A stretch of 64,000 nt of DNA from Trebonia sp963843745 (GTDB lineage: Bacteria > Actinomycetota > Actinomycetes > Streptosporangiales > Streptosporangiaceae): NCBI GenBank assembly GCA_963843745.1, contig CAWJLP010000007.1:496001-560000 (forward strand), read 5' to 3'. The translations under genes were made by a program, and so were the position numbers. Below, in pieces: positions 54,956 through 63,783 of this stretch. Within the stretch, counting starts at the first letter, position 1, and each line of letters opens with the position of its first letter. The notes under the pieces were generated by a model. That model had not been told where the DNA came from, made no database searches, and saw only the letters and a program-made list of their open reading frames with translations.

Positions 54956-55453
54956 ATGAGCCAGGAACCGAGCATCGAGGAACGTGCCGCTCAGCACTAC
55001 GCGGGAATCCAGGCGACCGTGCCGATGGAGGGCATCTCCGGCGCTATCGACGAGGCCTTTCCCGAACTGTTCGGCTGGCTGGCCAAGACGGGAACCGCGG
55101 CGGCCGCGCCGCCGTTCATCCGCTTCCTCGTCATCGACATGGAAGCACTGCTCCAGCTCGAACTGGGCGTGCCCGTCGCCGAGCCCATGACAGAGAGCGG
55201 CCGCATCCGGCCCGGGGTCCTGCCCGCGGGCCGCTATGTGGTGCTGCGGCACACCGGGCACTACGACGGCCTGATCGACGCCAACGCCGCGCTCCAGCGG
55301 TGGGCACACGACCACGGCCTGGAATTCGACGTACAGGACACCCCGGAAGGCAGCGCCTGGGGATCCCGGTTCGAGCAATACATCACCGACCCGTCCAGGG
55401 AGCCGGACCCGGCCAAATGGGAGACCGACGTGGCGTACCTGCTCCGCGGCTAG
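54956..55453 (+). CDS. GyrI-like/AraC effector-binding domain protein
   Basis: 165 residues from the ATG at 54956, chosen because GGAGAGGAG precedes it; an in-frame ATG at 54878 lacks such a site. GyrI-like fold: QHYAGIQATVPMEGISGAIDEAFPELFGWLAKTG at the start and GRYVVLRHTGHYDGLIDANAALQRWAHDHGLEFD in the second half, each half contributing a beta-alpha-beta repeat around a ligand pocket. Stand-alone members bind small hydrophobic molecules or cations. There is no DNA-binding domain. Function in this organism unknown. Confidence 0.78.
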   Translation: MSQEPSIEERAAQHYAGIQATVPMEGISGAIDEAFPELFGWLAKTGTAAAAPPFIRFLVIDMEALLQLELGVPVAEPMTESGRIRPGVLPAGRYVVLRHTGHYDGLIDANAALQRWAHDHGLEFDVQDTPEGSAWGSRFEQYITDPSREPDPAKWETDVAYLLRG

Positions 55454-55518
55454 CAGAAAACCCTGCCTGACCTGGAGATTAGAAACGCGGCTGTAACGTT
55501 CGTCCGGATGATAAAGGC

Positions 55519-57381
55519 ATGGCGTATCTCGCGGGGGGTAACGGCCCCGAACCGGGCAACGGGGGCAACGGGAACAGCCGCATGGGACCGCCTAAGGGCT
55601 ACCTTCCGATCGAGGAGCATGGCATCGTCGGGGACCTCCGCACGGTGGCGCTGGTCGGCACCGATGGCACGGTCGACTGGTACTGTCCGTCGCGGTTCGA
55701 CGCGCCGTCGCTGTTCGGTGCCCTGCTCGACACCCGTAAGGGCGGCTACTTCTCGCTGTGGAGCCGCACCAGCACCACCCGTCCGAAGCAGCTGTACCTG
55801 CCCGACACCAACATCCTGCTGACCCGCTTCCAGGGCAAGGAGGCAGTCGGTGAGGTGATCGACTTCATGGTCCCGGAGACACGCAGTACCGGCCGGGCGC
55901 GCGACGTGCTGGTCAGGCAAGCCCGCGCGGTGCGCGGCAGGGCCACGTTCGAGCTCGCCTGCCATCCCGCCTTCGACTACGGCCGCGCCAGTCATAGCGT
56001 GGACATCATCCAGGGTGTCGGCGCCGTCTTCACCTCGGCCCTCGGCCGCGCCGTGCTCCGCACGAACGTCCCGCTCAAGGCGGAGGAGCAGGGGGTCGCC
56101 GCTACTTTCACGCTTGAGGAAGGCGAGAGCGCCGACATCCACCTGGAGTGGAACGGTGAGGTCCGCCCGATCACCGAGGGCGAGACCGACGACCTGCTCA
56201 CCGGGACGCAGGATTTCTGGCAGAGCTGGGTGAGCCAGTCCCGCTACCGCGGCCGGTGGCGGGAGATGGTGCAGCGGTCCGCGCTTGCCCTTAAGCTGCT
56301 CGTCTACCACCCGACCGGCGCCCTGGTCGCCGCACCCACCACGAGCCTGCCGGAGGAGCCTGGCGGCGGGCGGAACTGGGACTACCGCTACGCCTGGCTC
56401 AGGGACGCCGCGTTCACCGTTTACGCCCTCATGCGCCTGGGCTTCCTCGAGGAAGCCGCGAGCTTCATGGACTGGCTGCAGAAGCGCTGCGAGACCGCCA
56501 CGAAAGAACGCGACGTCATGATCATGTACACGGTGGATGGCAGCGAGAACATCGCTGAACAGATCCTCGACCACCTGGACGGCTACCGAGGCGCCCGGCC
56601 GGTGCGGATCGGCAACGGGGCCGCCGGCCAGCGGCAGATCGACGTGTACGGCGAGCTGATGGACTCGGTGTACCTCTACAACAGGGACGTGCCGATCTCC
56701 TACGACCTGTGGGTGGCCCTGTCCAAGCGGCTGGACTGGCTGAGTAAGCACTGGCAGGAGCCCGACGAGGGGATCTGGGAGATCCGCGGGCCGCGCCAGC
56801 GGTTCACCTATTCGGCGCTGATGACCTGGGTCGCCTACGACCGGGCGTCTCGCGTCGCGCGGGACCGCGGGCTCCCCGCTCCGGTGTCGCGATGGCGCAA
56901 GCTCGCCGCGGCGGCGCACCGCTTCGTCCAGGACGAGTGCTGGGACCCGGACCTGAGAACGTACACCATGTACCCGGGCAGCCAGCTGCTCGACGCGTCG
57001 CTGCTGGTGATGCCGCTGGTGAAGTTCGCCGGCCCGACCGACCCGCGCTTCCTCGCCACGCTGGACAAGATCGGCAACGAACTCGTTGCCGACAGCCTGG
57101 TGAACAGATACGCGGTCACCGGCGTCGACGGGCTCGCCGACGGCGAGGGCACGTTCAGCCTGTGCTCGTTCTGGTACGTCGAGGCGCTGACCAGAGCTGG
57201 GCGGGTCAGGGAAGCCCGGATGGTATTCGAGAAGATGCTCACCTACGCGAACCACCTCGGCCTCTACGCCGAGCAGATCGGCCCGTCCGGTGAGGCCCTC
57301 GGCAACTTCCCGCAGGCGTTCACCCACCTAGCCTTGATCAGCGCCGCCGTCAACCTCGACAGCGCGCTGGACCGCCGTTAG
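55519..57381 (+). CDS. Glycoside hydrolase family 15 protein (trehalase-like)
   Basis: 620 residues. GH15 catalytic (alpha/alpha)6 barrel in the C-terminal two thirds: NWDYRYAWLRDAAFTVYALMRLGF, YGELMDSVYLYN, WEIRGPRQRFTYSALMTWVAYDRA, EGTFSLCSFWYVEAL and the C-terminal EQIGPSGEALGNFPQAFTHLAL; the Glu residues in the last and in EIRG are the expected general acid and base. The N-terminal beta-domain (about 25-270) starts LPIEEHGIVGDLRTVALVGTDGTVDWYC. Actinobacterial relatives are trehalases or dextran/glucoamylase-like. The ATG at 55519 leaves a Gly/Asn-rich 21-residue tail; an ATG at 55582 is an alternative. Converges with the alcohol dehydrogenase gene. Confidence 0.85.
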   Translation: MAYLAGGNGPEPGNGGNGNSRMGPPKGYLPIEEHGIVGDLRTVALVGTDGTVDWYCPSRFDAPSLFGALLDTRKGGYFSLWSRTSTTRPKQLYLPDTNILLTRFQGKEAVGEVIDFMVPETRSTGRARDVLVRQARAVRGRATFELACHPAFDYGRASHSVDIIQGVGAVFTSALGRAVLRTNVPLKAEEQGVAATFTLEEGESADIHLEWNGEVRPITEGETDDLLTGTQDFWQSWVSQSRYRGRWREMVQRSALALKLLVYHPTGALVAAPTTSLPEEPGGGRNWDYRYAWLRDAAFTVYALMRLGFLEEAASFMDWLQKRCETATKERDVMIMYTVDGSENIAEQILDHLDGYRGARPVRIGNGAAGQRQIDVYGELMDSVYLYNRDVPISYDLWVALSKRLDWLSKHWQEPDEGIWEIRGPRQRFTYSALMTWVAYDRASRVARDRGLPAPVSRWRKLAAAAHRFVQDECWDPDLRTYTMYPGSQLLDASLLVMPLVKFAGPTDPRFLATLDKIGNELVADSLVNRYAVTGVDGLADGEGTFSLCSFWYVEALTRAGRVREARMVFEKMLTYANHLGLYAEQIGPSGEALGNFPQAFTHLALISAAVNLDSALDRR

Positions 57382-57393
57382 GACCATGAGTCG

Positions 57394-58506
57394 CTAGGGT
57401 TCCGGCATCCGCAGCACCGGCTTGATCACGTCCCCGGCCCGCGACGCCTCCAGGGCGTCGTTCACCTGGTCCAGCGGGAACTCCGTGATCAGCTTGTCGT
57501 ACGGGAACCGGCCCTGCTTGTTGAGCGCGATCAGCGCGCCGATCAGCGATGCCGACCGTCCTTCCCCGCCAAGGATGCCGACGACCCGCTTGCCCCACAG
57601 CGTGGACATGTGGTCGAGCGAGAACGACGCCCCGGCCGGCGCGCCGCCGATCAGCGCGACGGTGCCGCGCATGCCGACGGAGGCGGCCGCCTGCTGCAGG
57701 ACCGCCACCGCTCCCGCGCAGTCCATGGCGAAGTCGGCGGGCCCGCCGCAGATCTCGTGCACCGCGGCCACCGGGTCGGTGCCCGCGACCGACACGTCGA
57801 TCGTCTCGGTGGCGCCCAGCGAGCGCGCCAGCGCCAGCCGCGACGGCAGCCGGTCCACCGCGATGATGGACGTCGCGCCGGTCAGCCGCGCCGCCATCAC
57901 CGCCGACAGCCCGACCGCGCCCGCGCCGTAGATCACGATCGACGACCCGGTAAACGGCCGCAGCGCGTTCAGCACCGCCCCTGCCCCGGTGCCGATGCCG
58001 CAGGCCAGCGGCCCGAGGATCGACACGTCGGTGTCGGCGGGCACCGGCACGAGCGCGTTCGCGGCGCACACCGAATAGCCGGCGAACGACGACTGGCCGA
58101 AGAAGTGGCTGTGCAGCGGCGACCCGTCGAGCCGCCGCAGCGCCGTCGAACCGTCCGCACGGCTGCCCGCGATCACGAGCGGCCCGAGCGAAAGGCAGTA
58201 CCGCGGCTGCCCTTCCAGGCAGTTCCGGCACGACCCGCACCACGGCCAGCCGATCACCACCTTGTCCCCGGCGGATACGGAAGTCACTCCGGGACCGACA
58301 GCCGCCACCACGCCGGCGCCCTCGTGCCCGAGCACCCCAGGCGAAGGGAACGGCATGTCCCCCTCCATGGCCAGCGCGTCGGTGTGGCACACCCCGGCCG
58401 CCACCACCCGGACGAGCACCTCGCCGGGGCCAGGTGAATCCACGTCCACCTCGGTCACGGTCAGCGGCGTGTGCAGCTTCTCGAAGACGGCGGCGGCAGC
58501 GCGCAT
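57394..58506 (-). CDS. Zinc-dependent alcohol dehydrogenase
   Basis: Medium-chain dehydrogenase/reductase, 370 residues. Catalytic zinc: Cys in GVCHTD, HE in GHEGAGVV, and a later Cys (LACGIGTGAGAVLNA). Structural zinc: CGSCRNCLEGQPRYC. NAD-binding GAGAVG near 194, with the acidic residue at the end of the second strand (IIAVDRL) favouring NAD. Close to benzyl/aryl-alcohol dehydrogenases. It starts 8 bases after the BVMO-esterase stop and is thus second in that operon, where it would supply the ketone or oxidise the released alcohol. Confidence 0.88.
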   Translation of the reverse strand: MRAAAAVFEKLHTPLTVTEVDVDSPGPGEVLVRVVAAGVCHTDALAMEGDMPFPSPGVLGHEGAGVVAAVGPGVTSVSAGDKVVIGWPWCGSCRNCLEGQPRYCLSLGPLVIAGSRADGSTALRRLDGSPLHSHFFGQSSFAGYSVCAANALVPVPADTDVSILGPLACGIGTGAGAVLNALRPFTGSSIVIYGAGAVGLSAVMAARLTGATSIIAVDRLPSRLALARSLGATETIDVSVAGTDPVAAVHEICGGPADFAMDCAGAVAVLQQAAASVGMRGTVALIGGAPAGASFSLDHMSTLWGKRVVGILGGEGRSASLIGALIALNKQGRFPYDKLITEFPLDQVNDALEASRAGDVIKPVLRMPEP

Positions 58507-58514
58507 GACGACCC

Positions 58515-61043
58515 CTAACCCTTCACGACCGCGCGGATGGTCGCACCGGCCTCGGAAACCGCCTTGTCACCATCGTCGAGCAGGTTCACGAACGAGAAGA
58601 ACCCGTGGACCTGCGACCCGTAGTGCCGGTGCTCGACCGGCACCCGGGCAGCCCGCATCCGGTCCGCGTAGGCGAACCCTTCGTCGCGCAGCGGGTCGTG
58701 TTCCGCCGTCACCAGGTACAGCGGCGGCAGCCCGGACACATCGGGGGCGCGCAACGGCGACGCGTACGGGTTCACCCGCGCGGCCGGATCGGGCACGTAG
58801 TGGTTCCAGTACCATTCCATGTCCCGCCGGTTCACGAGGAACTCGGCGCCGTCGTACTCGTGATACGACGCCCGGTTCAGGTCGCAGTCGGTCACCGGAT
58901 ACACGAGCAGCTGCAAAGCGAGCGCCGGGCCGCCGAGGTCGCGCGCCCGCAGCGCCGTGACCGCGGCCAGGTTGCCGCCGGCGCTGTCCCCGGCGACCAC
59001 CGTCGGCCGCCCGGCCGCCAGTTCCCCGGCGGCCCACACCAGTGCGTCGTAGGCGTCGTCGGCCGCCGCGGGGAACACGTGCTCGGGCGCGAGCCGGTAA
59101 TCGACGCTCACCACGTCGCAGCCGGAGGCGACCGCCAGCGCGCGGACTGACGCGTCCCAGCCGTCGACCGAGCCGACCACCCAGCCGCCGCCGTGGTAGT
59201 AGACCACCACGCCTGGCGCGTCAGGAACGGGGGAGTACACCCGCGCCGGTATCCCGCCTGCCTGCCCGGGGATCACGACGTCCCGCACGGACGCAACGTC
59301 AGGACCTGGCCCGATATGCTCGTTGTTCGCGGTGACGACGGCCCGCGCCTGCTCCGGTGTGAGCTCCCAGAGCGGCGGGCCGCCGGCCGCGGCCATCCCG
59401 TCGAGGATCAGCTGCGCCTGCGGGTGGACAGAACTGCTCATCGCTAACCTCCGGTCGAGTGCGAACCCTTCGTAGCCCGCCGCCGCCACCGCGTCGCATC
59501 GCGCCCGGTACGGCCCCACGCCGCCGAGGTAGGACGTGAACACCCGCGGCTTGCCCGGGATGTTCGCGCCCACGTACCAGGAGTCCGCGAGCGGGAACAG
59601 CGTGGAGTACGCCACCTCGCTCACGTGCGCCATCCAGGCGTCTTCCGCCGACGGCTTGGCCTGCACCGTGGCGTACCCGTGCGCCCCCGCGTACAGCACG
59701 CAGTCCCTGATCCACTCCACGTGCTGCTCGATCGACAGCACCATGTTGCTGAACACCGACGGGGATCCCGGCCCGGTCACGATGAACATGTTCGGGAACC
59801 CGGCGGGGGCGACGCCCAGGTAGGCGCGCGGTCCCGCCGCCCACGTCTCGGCCAGCGCAGCCCCGCCGGCTCCCCGGACATCGATCTGGTTGAGAGCGCC
59901 AGAAATCGCGTCAAACCCGGTCGCGAACACCAGCGCGTCCAGCTCGTAGAACGCGTCCGCCGTGCGCAGCCCGCGCGCCGACGCCGAAGTCAGCGGCGCC
60001 GACCTGATGTCCACCAGCGTCACGTTGGGCCGGTTGAACATCGCGAAGTAGTCGTCGCTCTGGCACAGCCGCTTCGCCCCTACTGGGTAGGTGCGCGGCA
60101 GCAGCAGTTCGGCCACCGCGGGATCGGCGACCGTCTCCCTGATCCGGTCCCGCATGAACTCCGCCACGATGTCGTTGGCGTCCCGGTCAACCAGCACGTC
60201 GGTGTACGCGCCGAGGAACGGCATCCCGCCGCCCGCCTGCCACCGCTCCATGAGGGTCCGCTGCACCTCGGCGGGCGGCTCGGCCAGCGCGGGCCGTCCG
60301 GTACCGGCGATCGGCACGCCGAGGAACGAGCCCTGCGCCTGCTGCCGATACGACCGGTAGTCCGCCTTGAACGCGGTCTCCCACGCCGGGTCGATGGCGC
60401 GGTTCCTGTTGGGTACCGCGAAGTTCGCGGTTCGCTGGAACACGTACAGGTGCTCGGCGACGGCGGCGATCTCGGGCGCGACCTGGATCCCGGTGGACCC
60501 GGTGCCGATCAGCCCGACCCGCAGCCCGCTGAAGTCCGCTCCGCAGGCCGGCCACCGGCTGGTGTGATACCACGGCCCGGCGAACGTCTCCAGGCCAGGC
60601 AGCGACGGCACCTGATACGCCGACAGGCAGCCGACCGCCGACACGAAGAACCGCGCCGTGATCGACGCCCCGTCGTCGGTCGTCACCGTCCACTCGGCCC
60701 GGTCCGCGTTCCACGTGGCCGCGGTCACCCGGGTGTTGAGCTGGATGTCCGGCCACAGTCCGAACCGGTCGGCGACATGATTCAGGTAGCGCAGGACTTC
60801 GGGCTGCGCGGGGTACCGCTCGCTCCACGACCAGTCCTGCTCGAGCTCGGGGGAGAACGAGTACGAGTAATCCTTGGACTCCACGTCGCAGCGCGCCCCG
60901 GGGTAGCGGTTCCAGAACCACGTGCCGCCGATCCCGCTGCCGGCCTCGAACGCCCGCACCGTCAGCCCGGCGAACCGGAACGCGTGCACCGCGTAAATCC
61001 CGGCGAACCCGGCTCCTGCCACCGCCACGTCGAGGTCAGCCAT
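58515..61043 (-). CDS. Baeyer-Villiger monooxygenase fused in frame to HSL-type esterase
   Basis: One frame of 842 residues from the ATG at 61043. Residues 1-534 are a type I Baeyer-Villiger monooxygenase: FAD site GAGFAG (10-15), BVMO fingerprint FAGPWYHTSRWP (154-165), NADPH site GTGSTG (180-185), and a normal C-terminal end. Residues 535-842 are a complete alpha/beta hydrolase: HGGGW near 612-616, GDSAGG near 680, plus the His/Asp pair (AEHDPL and QVHGFF). No stop lies between the two; the codons for the joining residues contain GGAGG at 59448-59452, six bases before the ATG at 59441. The enzyme would insert oxygen into a ketone and hydrolyse the resulting ester. Operon with an alcohol dehydrogenase. 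Confidence 0.85.
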   Translation of the reverse strand: MADLDVAVAGAGFAGIYAVHAFRFAGLTVRAFEAGSGIGGTWFWNRYPGARCDVESKDYSYSFSPELEQDWSWSERYPAQPEVLRYLNHVADRFGLWPDIQLNTRVTAATWNADRAEWTVTTDDGASITARFFVSAVGCLSAYQVPSLPGLETFAGPWYHTSRWPACGADFSGLRVGLIGTGSTGIQVAPEIAAVAEHLYVFQRTANFAVPNRNRAIDPAWETAFKADYRSYRQQAQGSFLGVPIAGTGRPALAEPPAEVQRTLMERWQAGGGMPFLGAYTDVLVDRDANDIVAEFMRDRIRETVADPAVAELLLPRTYPVGAKRLCQSDDYFAMFNRPNVTLVDIRSAPLTSASARGLRTADAFYELDALVFATGFDAISGALNQIDVRGAGGAALAETWAAGPRAYLGVAPAGFPNMFIVTGPGSPSVFSNMVLSIEQHVEWIRDCVLYAGAHGYATVQAKPSAEDAWMAHVSEVAYSTLFPLADSWYVGANIPGKPRVFTSYLGGVGPYRARCDAVAAAGYEGFALDRRLAMSSSVHPQAQLILDGMAAAGGPPLWELTPEQARAVVTANNEHIGPGPDVASVRDVVIPGQAGGIPARVYSPVPDAPGVVVYYHGGGWVVGSVDGWDASVRALAVASGCDVVSVDYRLAPEHVFPAAADDAYDALVWAAGELAAGRPTVVAGDSAGGNLAAVTALRARDLGGPALALQLLVYPVTDCDLNRASYHEYDGAEFLVNRRDMEWYWNHYVPDPAARVNPYASPLRAPDVSGLPPLYLVTAEHDPLRDEGFAYADRMRAARVPVEHRHYGSQVHGFFSFVNLLDDGDKAVSEAGATIRAVVKG
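59448..59452 (-). promoter_or_regulatory. Internal Shine-Dalgarno before the esterase part of the fusion
   Basis: GGAGG on the minus strand, six bases before the in-frame ATG at 59441 (protein MSSSVHPQAQLI, a typical start for such esterases). Spacing is optimal, so a separate esterase is probably produced in addition to, or instead of, the fusion. Confidence 0.6.
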
Positions 61044-61291
61044 GACCTGACCGTAAGGAAGAGAAAACTCCCGGTCAATGCGGCTTCTCAACAAGCCGCG
61101 GGTCGCCCTTTGGTGTCGCGCACTAGTCTGACAGAACGGGCCCGGCCGTCTCCGTCCCGCCGCCTCCTCCCGGCGCGTGGCGGCCGTAGGCCAATCCGGT
61201 ACCGAATGTCGCGAAGGTTTCGCTGCCCGCCATGGATCAGAACGTGCGAGATTGTGAATTGTCACATGCCCTGTGGGGAGGCAGCTGACCA

Positions 61292-62902
61292 ATGTCACAG
61301 TCGACGGTGGCTGCACTGCGCCGCTGGGACCCCGAGCAGATCGGTCCCTTCGCCATCATCGGCCGGCTCGGTGCCGGGGCGATGGGGCAGGTGTTCCTGG
61401 CCCGGTCCACGGCCGGGCGGCTGGTAGCGGTGAAAACGATCAGGATCGAACTCGCCGAGGAGCCAGGCTTCCGTGCCAGGTTCGCCCGCGAGGTGGCGGC
61501 GGCCAGGCAGGTGAGCGGCGTGTTCACCGCCGCGGTGGTGGCGGCCGATCCTGAGGCGGACTTGCCCTGGGTCGCGACCGCTTACGTGCCCGCGCCGTCG
61601 CTGAGCACGCTGGTCCGCAACTGCGGCCCGCTGCCGGTGCCTGCCGTCCGATGGCTCGCCGCGGGCTGCGCGGAGGCACTCGAGTCGATTCACGCCGCCG
61701 GCCTGCTGCACCGCGACGTGAAGCCGTCGAACGTGCTGGTGGCGCCAGACGGCCCCCGGGTGATCGACTTCGGGGTGGCCAGGGCCGCCGAGCGGGTGCA
61801 GCTCACCGTCACCCGCGGGGCGGCGGGCACGCCCGCGTACATGGCGCCTGAGCAGGCCAGGGACGCCACGCAGGCGTCGCCGGCCAGCGACGTCTTCTCG
61901 CTCGGCGCGACGATCGTGTTCGCCGCGACCGGCCACCCGCCCTACCAGGGCGAGACGGTGATGGACATCCTCGTCAGGCTCGCGACCGAGCCGCCTGACC
62001 TCACCGGCCTGCCAGCAGAGCTGACCGGCCTGGTCAGCGGCTGCCTGCGGCGCGTGCCGCGGGACCGCCCGACCAACGCCGCGATCCTCACCGGGCTGGG
62101 CTCGTTCGCCGCGGAACCGGACGGCGCCGGCCACGCCTACCTGCCGGATTCCGCGATGGCGCTGATCGCCGACTACCAGCGCGCCGGCCCCGGCGCCGCC
62201 AACGGCGATGGCGCGGCAGGCGAGGGCGCCGCAGGCGAGGGCGCGGCAGGCGAGGGCGCGGCAGGCGAGGGCGCGGCGGACGACACGGCAGGCTCGGGGG
62301 CGCCGGTCGGCGCCGACACGTCCGGGTCGCACACCGACCTGCCCGGCTTCAACTCGCTGCCGGGCTTCGGCCCGGCCGTCGCCCTGACCGGACGCCGGCC
62401 GTCGTCCAGGCGGGCACGCCTGCGACACCTGCTGCCGCGTGCTCACTGGGCCATCTGGGCGGCAGCGGCGGTCCTGCTGCTCGCCGCGGGGACCGGGCTC
62501 GGGACGCTGCTGCGAGGATCGGACACGGTGGGGCCCACCGCGCCTCCGCCGCCGCCGTGCGCGAGCCAGCCGCCGTCCAGCGCACCGCAGGTCTGCGTCA
62601 GCCAGGCCTACGGGGACGGCCTGACGGTCTACATCGTCCACGGCAGCGGTTACCCCCCGGACCGGCCGGTCACGATCAGCCTGGCCGGCGTGGGTCCCTC
62701 ACCGGACCGGCCGGTGACCGACCGGCAGGGCACGTTCAGCTACGCGATCGACCAGGGACACTATTTCTTCCGCGGCCCGATGCCGGTGGGGAAGTACACG
62801 GCGGTCGTGACCGCTCCCGGTGAGCGCAGCGCCAGCGTCACGTTCCAGGTCGGCACGGGTCCGTCGACTGGGCCCCCGCCTGGCCAGCCGGCCGCCCCGT
62901 AA
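61292..62902 (+). CDS. Receptor-type Ser/Thr protein kinase (PknB-like kinase domain)
   Basis: 536 residues. Kinase domain 15-270: Gly-loop LGAGAMGQVF, Lys48, HRD (140-142), DFG (159-161), and a GTPAYMAPEQ activation segment. A linker (300-385) has a Gly-Glu-Ala repeat encoded by a 15-base tandem repeat. One membrane helix (about 386-407), then ~130 extracytoplasmic residues with Pro/Ser-rich start, two Cys (423, 435) and an Ig-like segment (VYIVHGSGYPPDRPVTISLAGVG). No PASTA repeats. Divergent from the BVMO gene (248 bases, no gene seen). The last 204 bases overlap the convergent FHA gene, a plausible phospho-Thr-binding partner. Confidence 0.9.
   Translation: MSQSTVAALRRWDPEQIGPFAIIGRLGAGAMGQVFLARSTAGRLVAVKTIRIELAEEPGFRARFAREVAAARQVSGVFTAAVVAADPEADLPWVATAYVPAPSLSTLVRNCGPLPVPAVRWLAAGCAEALESIHAAGLLHRDVKPSNVLVAPDGPRVIDFGVARAAERVQLTVTRGAAGTPAYMAPEQARDATQASPASDVFSLGATIVFAATGHPPYQGETVMDILVRLATEPPDLTGLPAELTGLVSGCLRRVPRDRPTNAAILTGLGSFAAEPDGAGHAYLPDSAMALIADYQRAGPGAANGDGAAGEGAAGEGAAGEGAAGEGAADDTAGSGAPVGADTSGSHTDLPGFNSLPGFGPAVALTGRRPSSRRARLRHLLPRAHWAIWAAAAVLLLAAGTGLGTLLRGSDTVGPTAPPPPPCASQPPSSAPQVCVSQAYGDGLTVYIVHGSGYPPDRPVTISLAGVGPSPDRPVTDRQGTFSYAIDQGHYFFRGPMPVGKYTAVVTAPGERSASVTFQVGTGPSTGPPPGQPAAP
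62210..62269 (+). repeat. 15-base tandem repeat in the kinase linker
   Basis: GGCGCGGCAGGCGAG occurs four times, one unit with a single base change, followed by a partial unit. It encodes Gly-Ala-Ala-Gly-Glu in the juxtamembrane linker and is a likely site of length variation. Confidence 0.8.
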
Positions 62903-63709
62903 CTCCCGGCTCCACCACAGGTCCTCCTGCCTCGAGCACCACGCCGGATCGGACAGCAGGCCCAGGTCGGAGGCGGCGATCACGCCGTGCTCGATCAGCA
63001 CCCGCACGGCGACCTCATCCGACAGGCGGACGCCCGGGCCCGCGAGCCCGCGGTCGGTGATCTTGCGGCGCAGCACCTTGAGATGCTCGGCGACCCGCGC
63101 CGACAGCAGGTCGCGGTACTCAGTGTCGGTGTCGAACCTGTCGAGCTCGTGATGCGCGCCGGTCGCCTCGAGGGCGGCCCTGGCGATCTCCGGGGTGCGC
63201 GGCAACGGCGACGTCGCGCTCGGGTCGAGCAGCCACGGCCGGCACCACATCAGCGCCACCAGGAACAGCTTGGTCATCGGGTCCAGGTAGAGCGGCAGCA
63301 GCGTGCCCTCGCTGTCCACCGCCTCGTCGGCGTCGGCCGTGCCCGCGGGCCGCCGCCGGTGCCGGCCTGGGACTGTCACCGCGATCTGCAGCCCGTCGTC
63401 AAGCATGGCGCGCGAGCCGACCGTGGCCGTTCCGGCGTGGACGAGCCAGCCGCCCGCCGGGTCGCCGTCGCCGTCCACCCGCGGCAGCCGGATCCGGTAG
63501 CCGTCACCCGCGACGTAGAGCGCGTGGGTGCGGCTGATGTTAGCGATCCAGGCGCCTTCTGTGGTGGCCGCGATCACGCCGGCACGCCGGGAGAGCCCCC
63601 TCCCGGCTGAGATGGCCAAGTCCACTTCCGGTCCTCTCCCGAACACCAGCTGGCTGCCGTCGGTGAGCCGGATAACCTGGCCGGACGCAGTGCTGACGTG
63701 CGCGGCCAC
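62699..63709 (-). CDS. FHA-domain protein, convergent with the kinase
   Basis: 336 residues from a GTG at 63709. An FHA phosphothreonine-binding domain is seen at about 12-115: LVFGRGPEVDLAI, LSRRAGVI, WIANISRTHALYV and later WLVHAGTATVGSRAMLDDG. The middle (about 135-265) is helical with no known domain: DPMTKLFLVALMWCRPWLL, VLRRKITDRGLAGPGVRLSDEVAVRVLIEHGVI. The last ~68 residues are Arg-rich and read antisense to the kinase 3' end, so the original stop may have been lost or the protein extended. FHA proteins commonly bind sites phosphorylated by neighbouring Pkn kinases. Confidence 0.7.
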   Translation of the reverse strand: MAAHVSTASGQVIRLTDGSQLVFGRGPEVDLAISAGRGLSRRAGVIAATTEGAWIANISRTHALYVAGDGYRIRLPRVDGDGDPAGGWLVHAGTATVGSRAMLDDGLQIAVTVPGRHRRRPAGTADADEAVDSEGTLLPLYLDPMTKLFLVALMWCRPWLLDPSATSPLPRTPEIARAALEATGAHHELDRFDTDTEYRDLLSARVAEHLKVLRRKITDRGLAGPGVRLSDEVAVRVLIEHGVIAASDLGLLSDPAWCSRQEDLWWSRELRGGRLARRGPSRRTRADLERDAGAALTGSGHDRRVLPHRHRAAEEIVSLVDRVAERALPVGHRPVR

Positions 63710-63783
63710 CGAGCTAGTCTAGGCCGGGCGCCGCGGCGGCGGCATCCCTGAGTTCGGGGATGGCGGCAGCCGTGCCGACGCGG

